Shown here piece after piece: positions 55,664 to 64,000 of a stretch of DNA of 64,000 nt (position 1 is the stretch's first letter; every line of letters starts with the position of its first letter). The DNA is from Cynocephalus volans. Taxonomy: Eukaryota; Chordata; Mammalia; Dermoptera; Cynocephalidae. The stretch spans positions 103,045,835 through 103,109,834 of the forward strand of contig NC_084469.1 of assembly GCF_027409185.1 (NCBI RefSeq), given 5' to 3'. The position numbers and the translations under genes are program-made. The notes under the pieces are model-generated. The model worked only from the letters and a program-made list of their open reading frames with translations, ran no database searches and was not told the DNA's origin.

Positions 55664-56225
55664 TTAAATAGAATTTATGGGAGCCCATTGGTTTGGACTG
55701 AGCTCCTGCACTAGGCCCAACAGGCCAAACCAAAATGGAGTCACTCATGCTAAAGTTCCACGTCACCAACCTGAAACTAAGTTGTTTATCTGACCTTAGG
55801 AGAAATCAGCAGAGTGAGAGCTAATAGCCAAATCCCCAGACAAGCCAGTTTTAGCGGGAATGATAAGGAAGTTCCCCTTCCTTGAACCTTTATAAGAAAA
55901 GTAACTTTGGAACAGCCAATCTGTTTTTTGTCCTCTGTCTCTGCTTTCCTCAGCCCTTTCCTGTCTATAAAACCAATCTCCTCTGCTCAACTCATCTGAA
56001 CACATTTTACTATTTATTTTATTTATTTACTTTTTGGCGGCTGGCTGGTAGGGGATCCGAACCCTCGACCTTGGTGCTACAAGGCTGCGCTCTAATTCAT
56101 TCTATTTTATAGAACGAGGTGTCTGCAAAACACCTCGTGTTTATAGTCCAATTTCAGAATCATAAGTAAAGCACATTAAGATCTTTAAATTTGTTGTAAT
56201 TTTGTCTCTTGACGTAATTAACAGA
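55664..56225 (+). mobile_element. Solitary LTR, probably ERV1-type, with a SINE inside
   Basis: Begins TG, with a TATA-like 'tgtctataaaaccaatctcc' near 55965, and a likely R-U5 part after it. A truncated SINE sits at about 56005-56098, near the 'gaacgaggtgtctgcaaaac' part. No internal retroviral genes are adjacent. It looks better preserved than the other LTRs here, so perhaps younger. The subfamily is not identified and both ends are approximate. Confidence 0.55.
56005..56098 (-). repeat. tRNA-Ile-type SINE, 5'-truncated
   Basis: (TTTA)n tail, 'ggcggctggctggtagggga' and 'gaccttggtgctacaaggct', no head. Confidence 0.85.
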
Positions 56226-56479
56226 CACAAAGGAGTTCACACTGGATGTTTCCATTTCTGTAACGTTTAGAATAGGTCAAGCTAGTCCCAGTGACATAAG
56301 AGGGCTGGGGGTTGACTAGGAAGGGCAGAAGGGGACTTCCTGGAATAGTGACAGTGTTCTTTATCTCGATTGGGGTTAAAAATAAAAATTAAAAAATAAC
56401 GATTGTAGTAAAATACACATGATGACATAAAGGAAGAAACACAGGCAAAAATACATAATACAGTGAGTTTATCTGTGCC

Positions 56480-56562
56480 AATTTTTTTTTTTTTTGGCCA
56501 TTTGCCTGTAAGGGGATCCCAACCCCTGACTTTGGTGCTTGGTGTTATCAGCTATTTGGGCT
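56480..56562 (-). repeat. tRNA-Ile-type SINE, 5'-truncated
   Basis: T13 tail, 'ggccatttgcctgtaagggg', and a duplicated 'ttggtgcttggtgttatcag'; no head. Confidence 0.8.
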
Positions 56563-56686
56563 AAATTTGAGGACTGCAGCCCTGGAGACACAGATTCAAG
56601 TTGTTCTGAATATGTACTCTGCTCAGCAGCAGTTACAGACTTTTAAAGGAAAAAAAGAAATTAGGGGGGCAATTCTAAAGTTTGTT

Positions 56687-56790
56687 AAGGGCTGGTTGGT
56701 TAGTTCAGCTGGTTAGAGCGTGGGGTTACAACACCAAGGTCAAGGGTCAGATCCCCTTACTGACCAGCCTCCCCCCTTCAAAAAAAAAGA
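56687..56790 (+). repeat. tRNA-Ile-type SINE, monomer
   Basis: 'agggctggttggttagttca', 'ggggttacaacaccaaggtc', A9 tail. Confidence 0.9.
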
Positions 56791-57094
56791 ATTCTTCACA
56801 GCAGTTTACTAAAATAACATAAGCTACTGGTTGGCTATTCATTCCTCTTTGCTCCACAAATTCCAGTAACATTGCAACAAAGAAAGGGACAGGGTCACAT
56901 TGCACAAATTGCGACAACATCTAGGTAATCCACACCTGTTGGTGGTGACAGCAAGTCTGCATAATTGCTAAAAACATGACTTTTAGCAATTATCCTGGAC
57001 ATAGGTAAGGGGTAAGGGGGATGTGACTGAAGCCCCAATACTCATCTCTCTGGGCCTGATAAATTTAGACCTCACCTGGCTCAGGTTTTTGGGG

Positions 57095-57635
57095 GTCACT
57101 TTTCTTTCTCACATAGCATAAAATTTGCCATCTGAATGATTTTTAATGTACAGGTCAGTGGCACTAAGTACATTCTCACTGCTGTACAGCCATCACCACC
57201 ATCATCTCCAGAACTTTCTCATCTTCCCAAACTGAAACTCTGTCCCCATTAAACACTCACTTCCCATCCCCCCTTCTCTAGTCCCTGGCACCCACCATTC
57301 TACTTTCTGTCTCTATGAACGTGATGACTCTATGGACCTCGTATAAGTGAAATCATACAGTATTTATCCTTTTGTGACTTAGCATAATGTCCTTAAGGTT
57401 CATTCATGTTGTAGCATGTGAAAGAATTTCCTTCCTTTTTAAGGCTGAATAGTATTCCATTCTATGGATGGACCACGTTGTGTTTATCTATTCATCCCTC
57501 AATGGACACTTGGGCTGCTTCCACCTCTTGAACACATGGGTGTACAAGTATCTCGAGTCCTTTCTGTCATTTCTTTTGGGTATGTACCTAGAGGTGGAAT
57601 TGCTGAGTCACATGGTAACTCCATGTTTGTTTGGT
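57095..57635 (+). repeat. L1M LINE 3' UTR fragment
   Basis: 'cataaaatttgccatctgaa', 'cagccatcaccaccatcatc', 'gtatttatccttttgtgact' and 'gaatagtattccattctatg'. It is the same L1 segment as the copies at 22590 and 23610. Confidence 0.85.
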
Positions 57636-57724
57636 TTTTTTTGGCAGCTGCCTGGTATGGGTATCTGAACCCTTGACCTTGGTGTTATAACACCAAGCTC
57701 TAACCAGCCAAGCTAACCGGTAAG
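57636..57724 (-). repeat. tRNA-Ile-type SINE, monomer
   Basis: 'ggcagctgcctggtatgggt' to reversed head 'gccaagctaaccggtaagtc', inserted in the L1 tail. Confidence 0.9.
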
Positions 57725-57737
57725 TCTATGTTTAATT

Positions 57738-57841
57738 TCTTTTTTTTTTTTTTTTTGGCAGCTGACCCCTATGGGGATCCAAACCTTTGACCATGGTATT
57801 ACAAGGCTGTGCTCTAACTAACTGAGCTAACTGGCCAGCCT
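57738..57841 (-). repeat. tRNA-Ile-type SINE, monomer
   Basis: T17 tail, 'ggcagctgacccctatgggg', reversed head 'gagctaactggccagcc'. It lies 13 bp from the previous copy in the same orientation, as two separate insertions. Confidence 0.9.
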
Positions 57842-57972
57842 TGTTTAATTTTTTGAGGAAACACCACAGTTTTTTCCTTGCTCCATCTTTTGGCTCAGCT
57901 TCCTTCTGAGTTGGTTTCATTCTCTGCCAAGTTCTTTCATCAGGGTATACCCCCTGGCTGCAACCACACAGT

Positions 57973-58655
57973 GATGGTTAATTTTAGGTGTCAACTTGAC
58001 CGGTTAAGGAATACCTAGAAGGGCCAGCCCGTGGCTCACTTGGGAGAGTGTGGTGTTGTTAACATCAAAGCCAAGGGTTCGGATCCCCATATGGGGATGG
58101 CCGGTTAGCTCACTTCAGAGAGCGTGGTGCTGACAACACCAAGTCAAGGGTTAAGATCCTCTTGCCGGTCATCTTTTGAAAAAATTAAAATAAAATAAAA
58201 ATAAAAAAATAAAAACAGATAAATGATCCTGTCTCTCTAAAGAACTGGTAAAGCATTACTTCTGGGTGTGTTTGAGGGTGTTTCCAGTGATTAGAATGAT
58301 TCGGTGGACTGATGGGAAAGACTCGCCCTCAGTGTGGGCAGGCACCATCCAATCATCTGGGGACAAGGACAGAACAGAAAAGGAGAGAAAAGTGTTTCCT
58401 CTCTCTTCTGGAGCTGGAACACACTCTCTTCCTTCCGCTCTTGGCCATCAGAACTCTAGGCTCTCTGGCCTTGGGACTCTAGGACTTGGACTTAGTCACG
58501 ACACAGGCATCTCACAGTCTTCAGCTTGCAGACGGCTTGCAATGGGACATCTCGGCCTGCATAATCATATGAGCCAATGTCCCTAGTAAATCCTTTCCCA
58601 TATTTGTATCTATATTCTATTGATCCTGTCTCTCTGGAGAACCCTAATACGCCTT
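57973..58655 (+). mobile_element. Solitary LTR, ERVL-related, split by a SINE dimer
   Basis: Starts 'tgatggttaattttaggtgt' with 'caacttgaccgg', later 'gggtgtgtttgagggtgttt', and ends 'ctctctggagaaccctaata'. This order is known from old ERVL-class LTRs. Old and broken; no internal region is seen. The subfamily is not determined. Confidence 0.65.
58020..58205 (+). repeat. Dimeric tRNA-Ile-type SINE inserted in LTR
   Basis: Unit 1 'gggccagcccgtggctcact', linker 'catatggggatggccggtta', unit 2 to 'cttgccggtcatcttttg' and an A-rich tail. Confidence 0.9.
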
Positions 58656-58935
58656 ACAGTTTCCTGGCTTCGAGATCGAGAAATTAGGGCTTCTCTTGCT
58701 CCAAAGGCCCAAGCCTGGTGCTCACTGGCTGATTGACTTGAGTTTGGTCACTGACTCCTAAGTCAACCATTGAGGTCAAGCCATGGGCCTAGTTGTGGAG
58801 TCAAGCATCAGGGACCCACCATCTGACCTAGTTTGGGCAAGGGAGAGGAGTGGTTCCTCAAAGCACTGCGATCATCCCTTGTTTGCTCTGATAGGGCAGG
58901 AAGGCAGCAGGCATGAGTCAAAGAGCTTTCAAGGA

Positions 58936-59034
58936 CTGGGCTGGCTGTTTAGCTCAGTTGGTTAGAGCATGGTGTTATACACCAAGGTCAAGGGTTTCGA
59001 TCCCTGTGCTGGCCAGCCTCCAAAAAAAATAAAA
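58936..59034 (+). repeat. tRNA-Ile-type SINE, monomer
   Basis: 'ctgggctggctgtttagctc' head; 'gtgttatacaccaaggtcaa' lacks two bases of the usual arm; A8 tail. Confidence 0.9.
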
Positions 59035-59712
59035 GCTTTCATGGGGAGCAGTTCTTGGGTGTGACCAGTAGATTGGGAAAAATCTTTGAAGAGGAGGAAG
59101 GCAATGAATGGAGACGTTGTTCATGAGGACACTAAGGTCCCTGAGGATGGTAGGACCTGTCTAGATAGAGGGACTCCAAGAGGGGATAGATCTCAATCTT
59201 CAACCAATGATGGGAAGGTGGGGAGAAGAGACAAGGGGGAATAGCTAGATGGCAGGAGATGCCAGTTAAGGTGAAAACGTGAGAGAATGGTGGCCTTTCC
59301 AGGGGGTGGTAACCACAGAGTAGTGGAAAGGCAAGGGCAATGGTGGGAGGCTGGGTCAGGGTAGAGGTGCAGGTAGGAGAGGGCAGATGGCATCTGAGTC
59401 TTCCATCTTTTATGGTGACCAAGGTGATAACACGGACAAGGAGCATGATGAACACAGCTATCAGAAGGTTGGGCTGCAAACTTCTTATCCAGCAGCTCCT
59501 GGTGGGTGGGGCAGACTGTACTTTTTAGGGAGTTCTGGTTTTCCTGACACCTCTATTCCAACCTAGTGGACCTTCTCAGTAAAAACACCAGGTTGGATGA
59601 GGCACCAGTCCAAGAGGTACCAATGATAACCCTGCCTGTTTCTCAAGCACTTATTCTATGCCAAGCACTCAAGCAAACCTTTGAGATTACATGTCTCTAA
59701 ATTAGTCTTGGG

Positions 59713-59937
59713 GGCCAAGCCTGTGGCGCACTCGGGAGAGTGCAGCACTCGGGAGAGTGCAGCACTCGGGAGAGTGCAGCACTCGGAGCGCTGCGACGCT
59801 CCCGCCGCGGGTTCGGATCCTATGTGGGAATGGCCGGTGCACTCACTGGTTGAGTGCCGGTCACGAAAAAAGACCAAAAAATAAATAAATAAATAAAATA
59901 AATAAAAAAATAAAAAATAAATTAAAAAATAAAAAAT
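59713..59937 (+). repeat. GC-rich tRNA-like SINE with 17-bp internal triplication
   Basis: Three perfect tandem copies of CACTCGGGAGAGTGCAG at 59729-59745, 59746-59762 and 59763-59779, then the GC hairpin, B box, 'gtgccggtcacgaaaaaaga', and a 60-bp A/AATA tail. AAATTAGTCTTGGG flanks it at 59699-59712 and 59938-59951. Confidence 0.95.
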
Positions 59938-60059
59938 AAATTAGTCTTGGGCTCCTCCGTGGAGGTTGTTTTTGTTCGATCCAAAGCCTGTGCTTATAAC
60001 CATAAGCCTACCTCCCCTTTACTGCGTTTGGGGCCCTTTTGACAGGAGATGCCTTAGCC

Positions 60060-60260
60060 AAGCGAGACCCTTAAAAGCATTTGATTAGGAAGTGGAACCT
60101 TGGGCTCTCCAGTCATGAAACTTAGAAACTATCCTTGTTCTGCCACTTGGTAGCGCTGTTAGCTTAGGCAAGTCACAGCCACTGAGCCTGTTCCCTCTTG
60201 TGTCAATTAGAGACACTACTGGTCTCTCCAGGATGAGGTTTTAAATAAGATCATGTATGT
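60060..60260 (+). repeat. MIR fragment
   Basis: 'cttgggctctccagtcatga', 'cttgttctgccacttggtag' and 'taggcaagtcacagccactg'. Confidence 0.7.
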
Positions 60261-60769
60261 TAAAGTTTAGATTCTGTTATCACCATTCGTTATTCTCTCA
60301 GTGACCTTAAACAATACAAATTTAATTAGTTTTGTCCAAATACACCCCCTATTCATTTTACCAAACTTTTCTTCGATCTCGAGCTCTATTTGTGTGAGAC
60401 AGATCTCTGAGGCATATCAAGTCGGGGTAAGAAAAAGTCAGATTCTGGATAATGTATCTATTATTTATGAGAAAAACAGCAATAAAATACAATCATGCAT
60501 TTCTAAAAATAAAACACTTCTGTAGAATTAAAAATCATGAACATTTCTACAGAGATAAAATCTTTTACAATGGCTGCCAAGAAGGTGGGGACCTGGGTAT
60601 CTGAGAAAGAAGGGAGACTGACTTAGTTCTCTTTTATCCTTTTTGCACATCGGACATTTTATATCACGTAAATATAATATCTATTAAAGATTCAAAGTGA
60701 AACGTAAATTAAAAAGTAACAGAGCATGCACCCATATCTGTAATCACATTTTTACACCTTACCTTCCTG

Positions 60770-60960
60770 ACAGTAGCTATCATTCGGGGGGCATACGTCC
60801 TGCCAAGAATTGTGCCAAGTGCTTTATAAAAAAAATCACTCATTTTGTAGATAAGGAAACAGAGGTTAAGGGAGGTGCACTGTTCTTGGTCACACCGGGG
60901 GACTCAAACCCAGGGTGGGCTCTGGCTCCTGCACCCTTAAATTTGCTGCCCTGTTCCATG
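60770..60960 (-). repeat. MIR fragment
   Basis: 'cattttgtagataaggaaac', 'agaggttaagggaggtgcac' and 'ggactcaaacccagggtggg'. Confidence 0.75.
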
Positions 60961-61249
60961 TTTTTTGCAAGGAAGCTCCACTATTAAGCCGTAAGTCTTG
61001 AAGGACTCACTTCCTTCAGGAAGGAAAACCCATTTTCAACAACTCCTTGCTTCTCTTGCTCCGAATCCTGGCAACGCGTGAACTAACAGCCTGGCATTTA
61101 TCAATTTGCCTAGCAACTACGCCTGCTGAGCGCCAACCTGACCCTGGAAGGGAACGGGGATTAGTTTAAGCGGATTGCACATTGGGGACCTCACAAGGCG
61201 CCTGGGAGGATTCAACGACACGATGCTTGTAAAGAGAAGGAACTAGGTC

Positions 61250-62149
61250 ACCGGTGCCATTACTCAGGTGCTCCGAGCTCTTATTGGAGCGGCGTTGAGT
61301 CCAGCCCTGGTACTCCCACGAACCAGCCGTGTACCCTCTAGGGAGGTCTTTTTCTTGCCTGGGGCTCAGTTTCTCCATCTGTCAAAGGGGATGGGGCTGG
61401 AGGATCCGGATCAGGTCGGCTCCGGCGTTCGGAGCCCGGTCGGGCGCTACGCCGAGGAAGGTGTGAAGGACAAAAGAACCGGGACGCAAACCGGCGCTGG
61501 CCCCAAGATTGAAGGGCAGCAACGACGAGCTCGGCCCGGCCGCTCCTCGCACATACCTCCGGGCTTCGCTTCTGGCGGCAGATGCGGGCAGTGGAGCGAG
61601 TTCATCCTGCGTGACAAGAAATCCCGCCACTAAGACGCCGCTCACGTGCCAGCCTCTCAGGGCCGTTTCCGCCAACGTACTCAAGGCGACGGGCGTAAGA
61701 TGGCGGCCGCGCAGGCGTGCAAAGTCGCAGCAGGAGGGAGGCTCCGCCCCTCACCCTTGCCTTGCGTCACGTGGTAATGGCCGCTCAAACCCCGCCGTTA
61801 AATACAGAGTGGCGACCTCGCCACGTGATGCAGGCCCGCCAAATACAGCAAAAGAAAGTTCCGGTCACGTGGCGAAGGAAGCAGCAGATGTAGCCATTGT
61901 CACGTGACCGACCAAAGCAAACGAAAGGGGACGGAAAGGACCGGATGCCACATGACCATCCAGACAACGCCCACGGCCTGTCACATGACCAGGACCCGCC
62001 TTCTTATCTCCTTTTGCCCCTCCCTCCCACTCCGGCTGGGCCTGCGTCAAACAGCAACGCGGCGACGAGTGGGCGGGGCTCCGGCAGGTCACGTGCCCCG
62101 CACCTCCCCGGCGCGCGCCCGCCCGCCCGCTCGCCCCCGGCTCCTCCTC
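61250..62149. promoter_or_regulatory. ILF3 upstream region with E-box cluster and YY1 site
   Basis: CACGTG at 61643-61648, 61768-61773, 61822-61827, 61866-61871, 61901-61906 and 62090-62095; CACATG at 61949-61954 and 61982-61987. A YY1-type AAGATGGCGGC lies at 61697-61707. In humans a divergent lncRNA (ILF3-DT) starts beside ILF3, so minus-strand transcription from here is plausible; no exon of it was recognised. Confidence 0.75.
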
Positions 62150-62287
62150 CTCCTCTTCTCGCCATTGCAGTTCGACTCAGCAGCCCGGCGCACACCGCGT
62201 GGCTTTTGGGGGGAGACCCCGGCGGGCTGTGGCAGGAGGGCGGCGGCGGCGGCGGCGGCTGCGGTCGGGGAAAGGACGCCGACAAGG
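62150..62287 (+). other. ILF3: ILF3 5' non-coding exon 1
   Basis: CpG-rich exon with a GGC repeat, ending GACGCCGACAAG before a GTAAGC donor at 62288. Identification rests on synteny (next gene after SLC44A2, same strand) and resemblance to the remembered human ILF3 leader. The 5' edge is approximate. ILF3 encodes the NF90/NF110 double-stranded RNA-binding proteins; no coding exon (MRPMRIFVNDD...) was found in the window. Confidence 0.6.
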
Positions 62288-64000
62288 TAAGCGTCAATGT
62301 GGCGGCGGCCGGCCCGCTCCCGCCTGTGCCCCTCCCCCCCGCCAGCCTTCCTTCTCAGCGCGGTCCCGGCCTAGGGGTCGTGGTGACAAGGCTGGAGATG
62401 CCTCGCGCCCCCGCCTCCGCCCGGTCCCCTCGCCCCGGCGCCCGGCTCATTCCTCCCTCGCCGGCCTCGCTCCCGCGCTCGGCCGTTACTCTCCCTCATT
62501 GTGCCGAGGAAACAAAATGGCGGCGGCGGCGGCGAGGGCCCGGTGCGCGCGCATCCGCTCCCCCCATCGCGGCCCCTCGGCCGGCGGCGTCGGCGGCGGC
62601 GGCGCCTCGTGTGGGGGGTGCGCGCGCACCGGGCCCCCGGCGGCCGCCTCCCGCGGGCCGGGCTTTGTCTGTTGCGGCGCCTCAGCGTACGCGCGCACGT
62701 GCTTGGAGCGCACACCCCCTCGGGCCCGGAGCATCCTGGCAGCGGCGACCACCCTTCTTATCCCCTCTCCTCTTTGTCCCTGTCCCGCTCCGGGTTCCAG
62801 GAGGGTCCCACGTTTCCGAGGCGGGAAACGTCGCCTCCTTTGTCCTCGTAGGGCGCGGAGAGGCGGACCCCCTCCCTGGAACCCCTCTCCCTCCGCGGAT
62901 TGCAAAGGAATCCTTTGTGGGTTTGTAGGATTCCCAAATCTCTGGTTAGCCAGGCCTTCCATAGATCAGGATCCAAATTTGGGAGATAAGCTTCCTTTTC
63001 TTCAGTTCAGGTGTTTTCATGGATGTTGACTATTTTCCAAATTGCTTAGGATTGGCATCGTTCTCCAAAACGGTGATCTAGTGCGATATTGGGGTGTATT
63101 GCTGTAATTTTGGCGATACTGCTGTGATTTGCAAGATTGGAACCCAAACGTGGGTGCTCAAAATCTCTTTCTACCTTTATTTTTTCAGGTAGTCGAGTGG
63201 TTGAGGTTCTTGAGGTTATGCATGAGGTTATGCCCTGGTTAATCCTCTGTATGGATGAATTACTTGGGGTGTAAAGTGATCTGTCTGTATATTCTCCCCC
63301 AGTTCAGTATCCAAAGTTAAGGAGAGTAAGCCATCTCTTCTATGTGTTTCTAAAATTGCTTGTAAGTTGCTGCCTAGGGTACATCGTGGATCAGCATGGA
63401 AGCATCAACTTCAGTGATAAGCCTCTCTTTTATGGAATCAGGTATTTTAGTGATTCTGAATCTGTCTAGTTGTTAAAGATTCTGCCTTCTTTAAAATGAG
63501 TGGTGTGATGGCATATTTGGGATCCACGGGAAAACGTGAGGTGCCATCCGAAGTTAGGATTCAAATTTAGGACTTTAAGTTCTCATTCCCTCAGGTATTT
63601 GAGGTTGGGAATCTCTATGGATTGCTTACAGTGCTGCCACTATGCTTTGTGTGTGATGCTTTGTGTGTGGTCTCATGGGATGTAGCTACAGCAGCCGCTC
63701 AGACTGAATGAAGTGTGGGAACCAGAGCCACATTCACAGCTGGAAAGGGGGGTGGGAAGGCCCCATTACACTGGCAGGTGCTAGTGTCCCTGTCCAGTAG
63801 TGCTGGAATCTTTGCCCCTGAGCTGTCTCTGGTCCCTGGGATTTGTGAATGGAATCTGTGCAGGCCCTAGTGTTGTCTAGAGTGTTCAGTTCAGATTGGA
63901 GGCTGGCAGTTACTGCCAGGCTTGGCCTTCCTAGCATTGGGCACTGATTTATCAGCATCTCCCTGTATTCTTGGAAGTTGGACAAGCCTGGGAATCACCC
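62288..64000 (+). other. ILF3: ILF3 intron 1 (partial)
   Basis: The first ~450 bp is CpG-island DNA with GGC runs; the rest is unique AT-balanced sequence with no SINE, L1 or L2 seen. The open frames over 62199-63029 come from CpG composition. Confidence 0.55.

Noticed and set aside
61897-62928. 343-codon open frame across the ILF3 CpG island
   Set aside because: Proline/arginine-rich text typical of CpG islands, crossing the likely exon 1 donor; no known domain.

Overview
This is a piece of nuclear DNA from a placental mammal, syntenic with the human 19p13.2 block KRI1 - CDKN2D - AP1M2 - SLC44A2 - ILF3. Coding exons are short and bounded by GT/AG, and introns are full of L2, MIR and old L1 debris. 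About forty SINE copies start with a tRNA-Ile-like head (TTAGCTCAGTTGGTTAGAGC, then GGTTCGGATCC). These resemble the CYN SINEs of colugos (Dermoptera). No Alu, B1/B2, Bov or Can SINE was seen. A colugo such as Galeopterus is therefore the best guess; this is an inference from remembered repeat families, not a database result.

Layout. 585-4426 (-): the first twelve coding exons of KRI1, with the C-terminal exons lying left of the window. 5492-7055 (-): CDKN2D, two coding exons, 166 residues. 9140-18185 (-): AP1M2, twelve coding exons, 423 residues. 18.4-24.9 kb: intergenic DNA with a 0.7 kb ATCC-type satellite next to the AP1M2 promoter. 25148-49190 (+): SLC44A2, with two alternative first exons 12.4 kb apart and two alternative last exons, giving predicted proteins of 704, 706, 709 or 711 residues. 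50.4-61.6 kb: intergenic, rich in SINE, L2, L1 and solitary LTRs. About 62150 onward (+): a non-coding first exon and intron 1, taken as ILF3, inside a CpG island.

All four coding genes look intact: exon phases sum correctly and no splice site is missing. The genes do not form a pathway. KRI1 serves ribosome biogenesis in the nucleolus, CDKN2D inhibits CDK4/6, AP1M2 is the epithelial mu subunit of the AP-1 adaptor, SLC44A2 is a choline transporter-like membrane protein, and ILF3 encodes double-stranded RNA-binding proteins.

I found no new gene system. The most unusual signals are: a 40-48 bp periodic array of inverted CCAAT boxes and GC-rich boxes in the SLC44A2 intron between exons 16 and 17 (45.6-46.1 kb); six CACGTG boxes within about 450 bp at the ILF3 promoter; three CAGGTG E-boxes within 48 bp just upstream of AP1M2; a CDKN2D intron made largely of a degenerate repeat of about 21 bp; and well-resolved recent SINE insertions with target-site duplications, one nested in another SINE and one carrying a 17-bp internal triplication.
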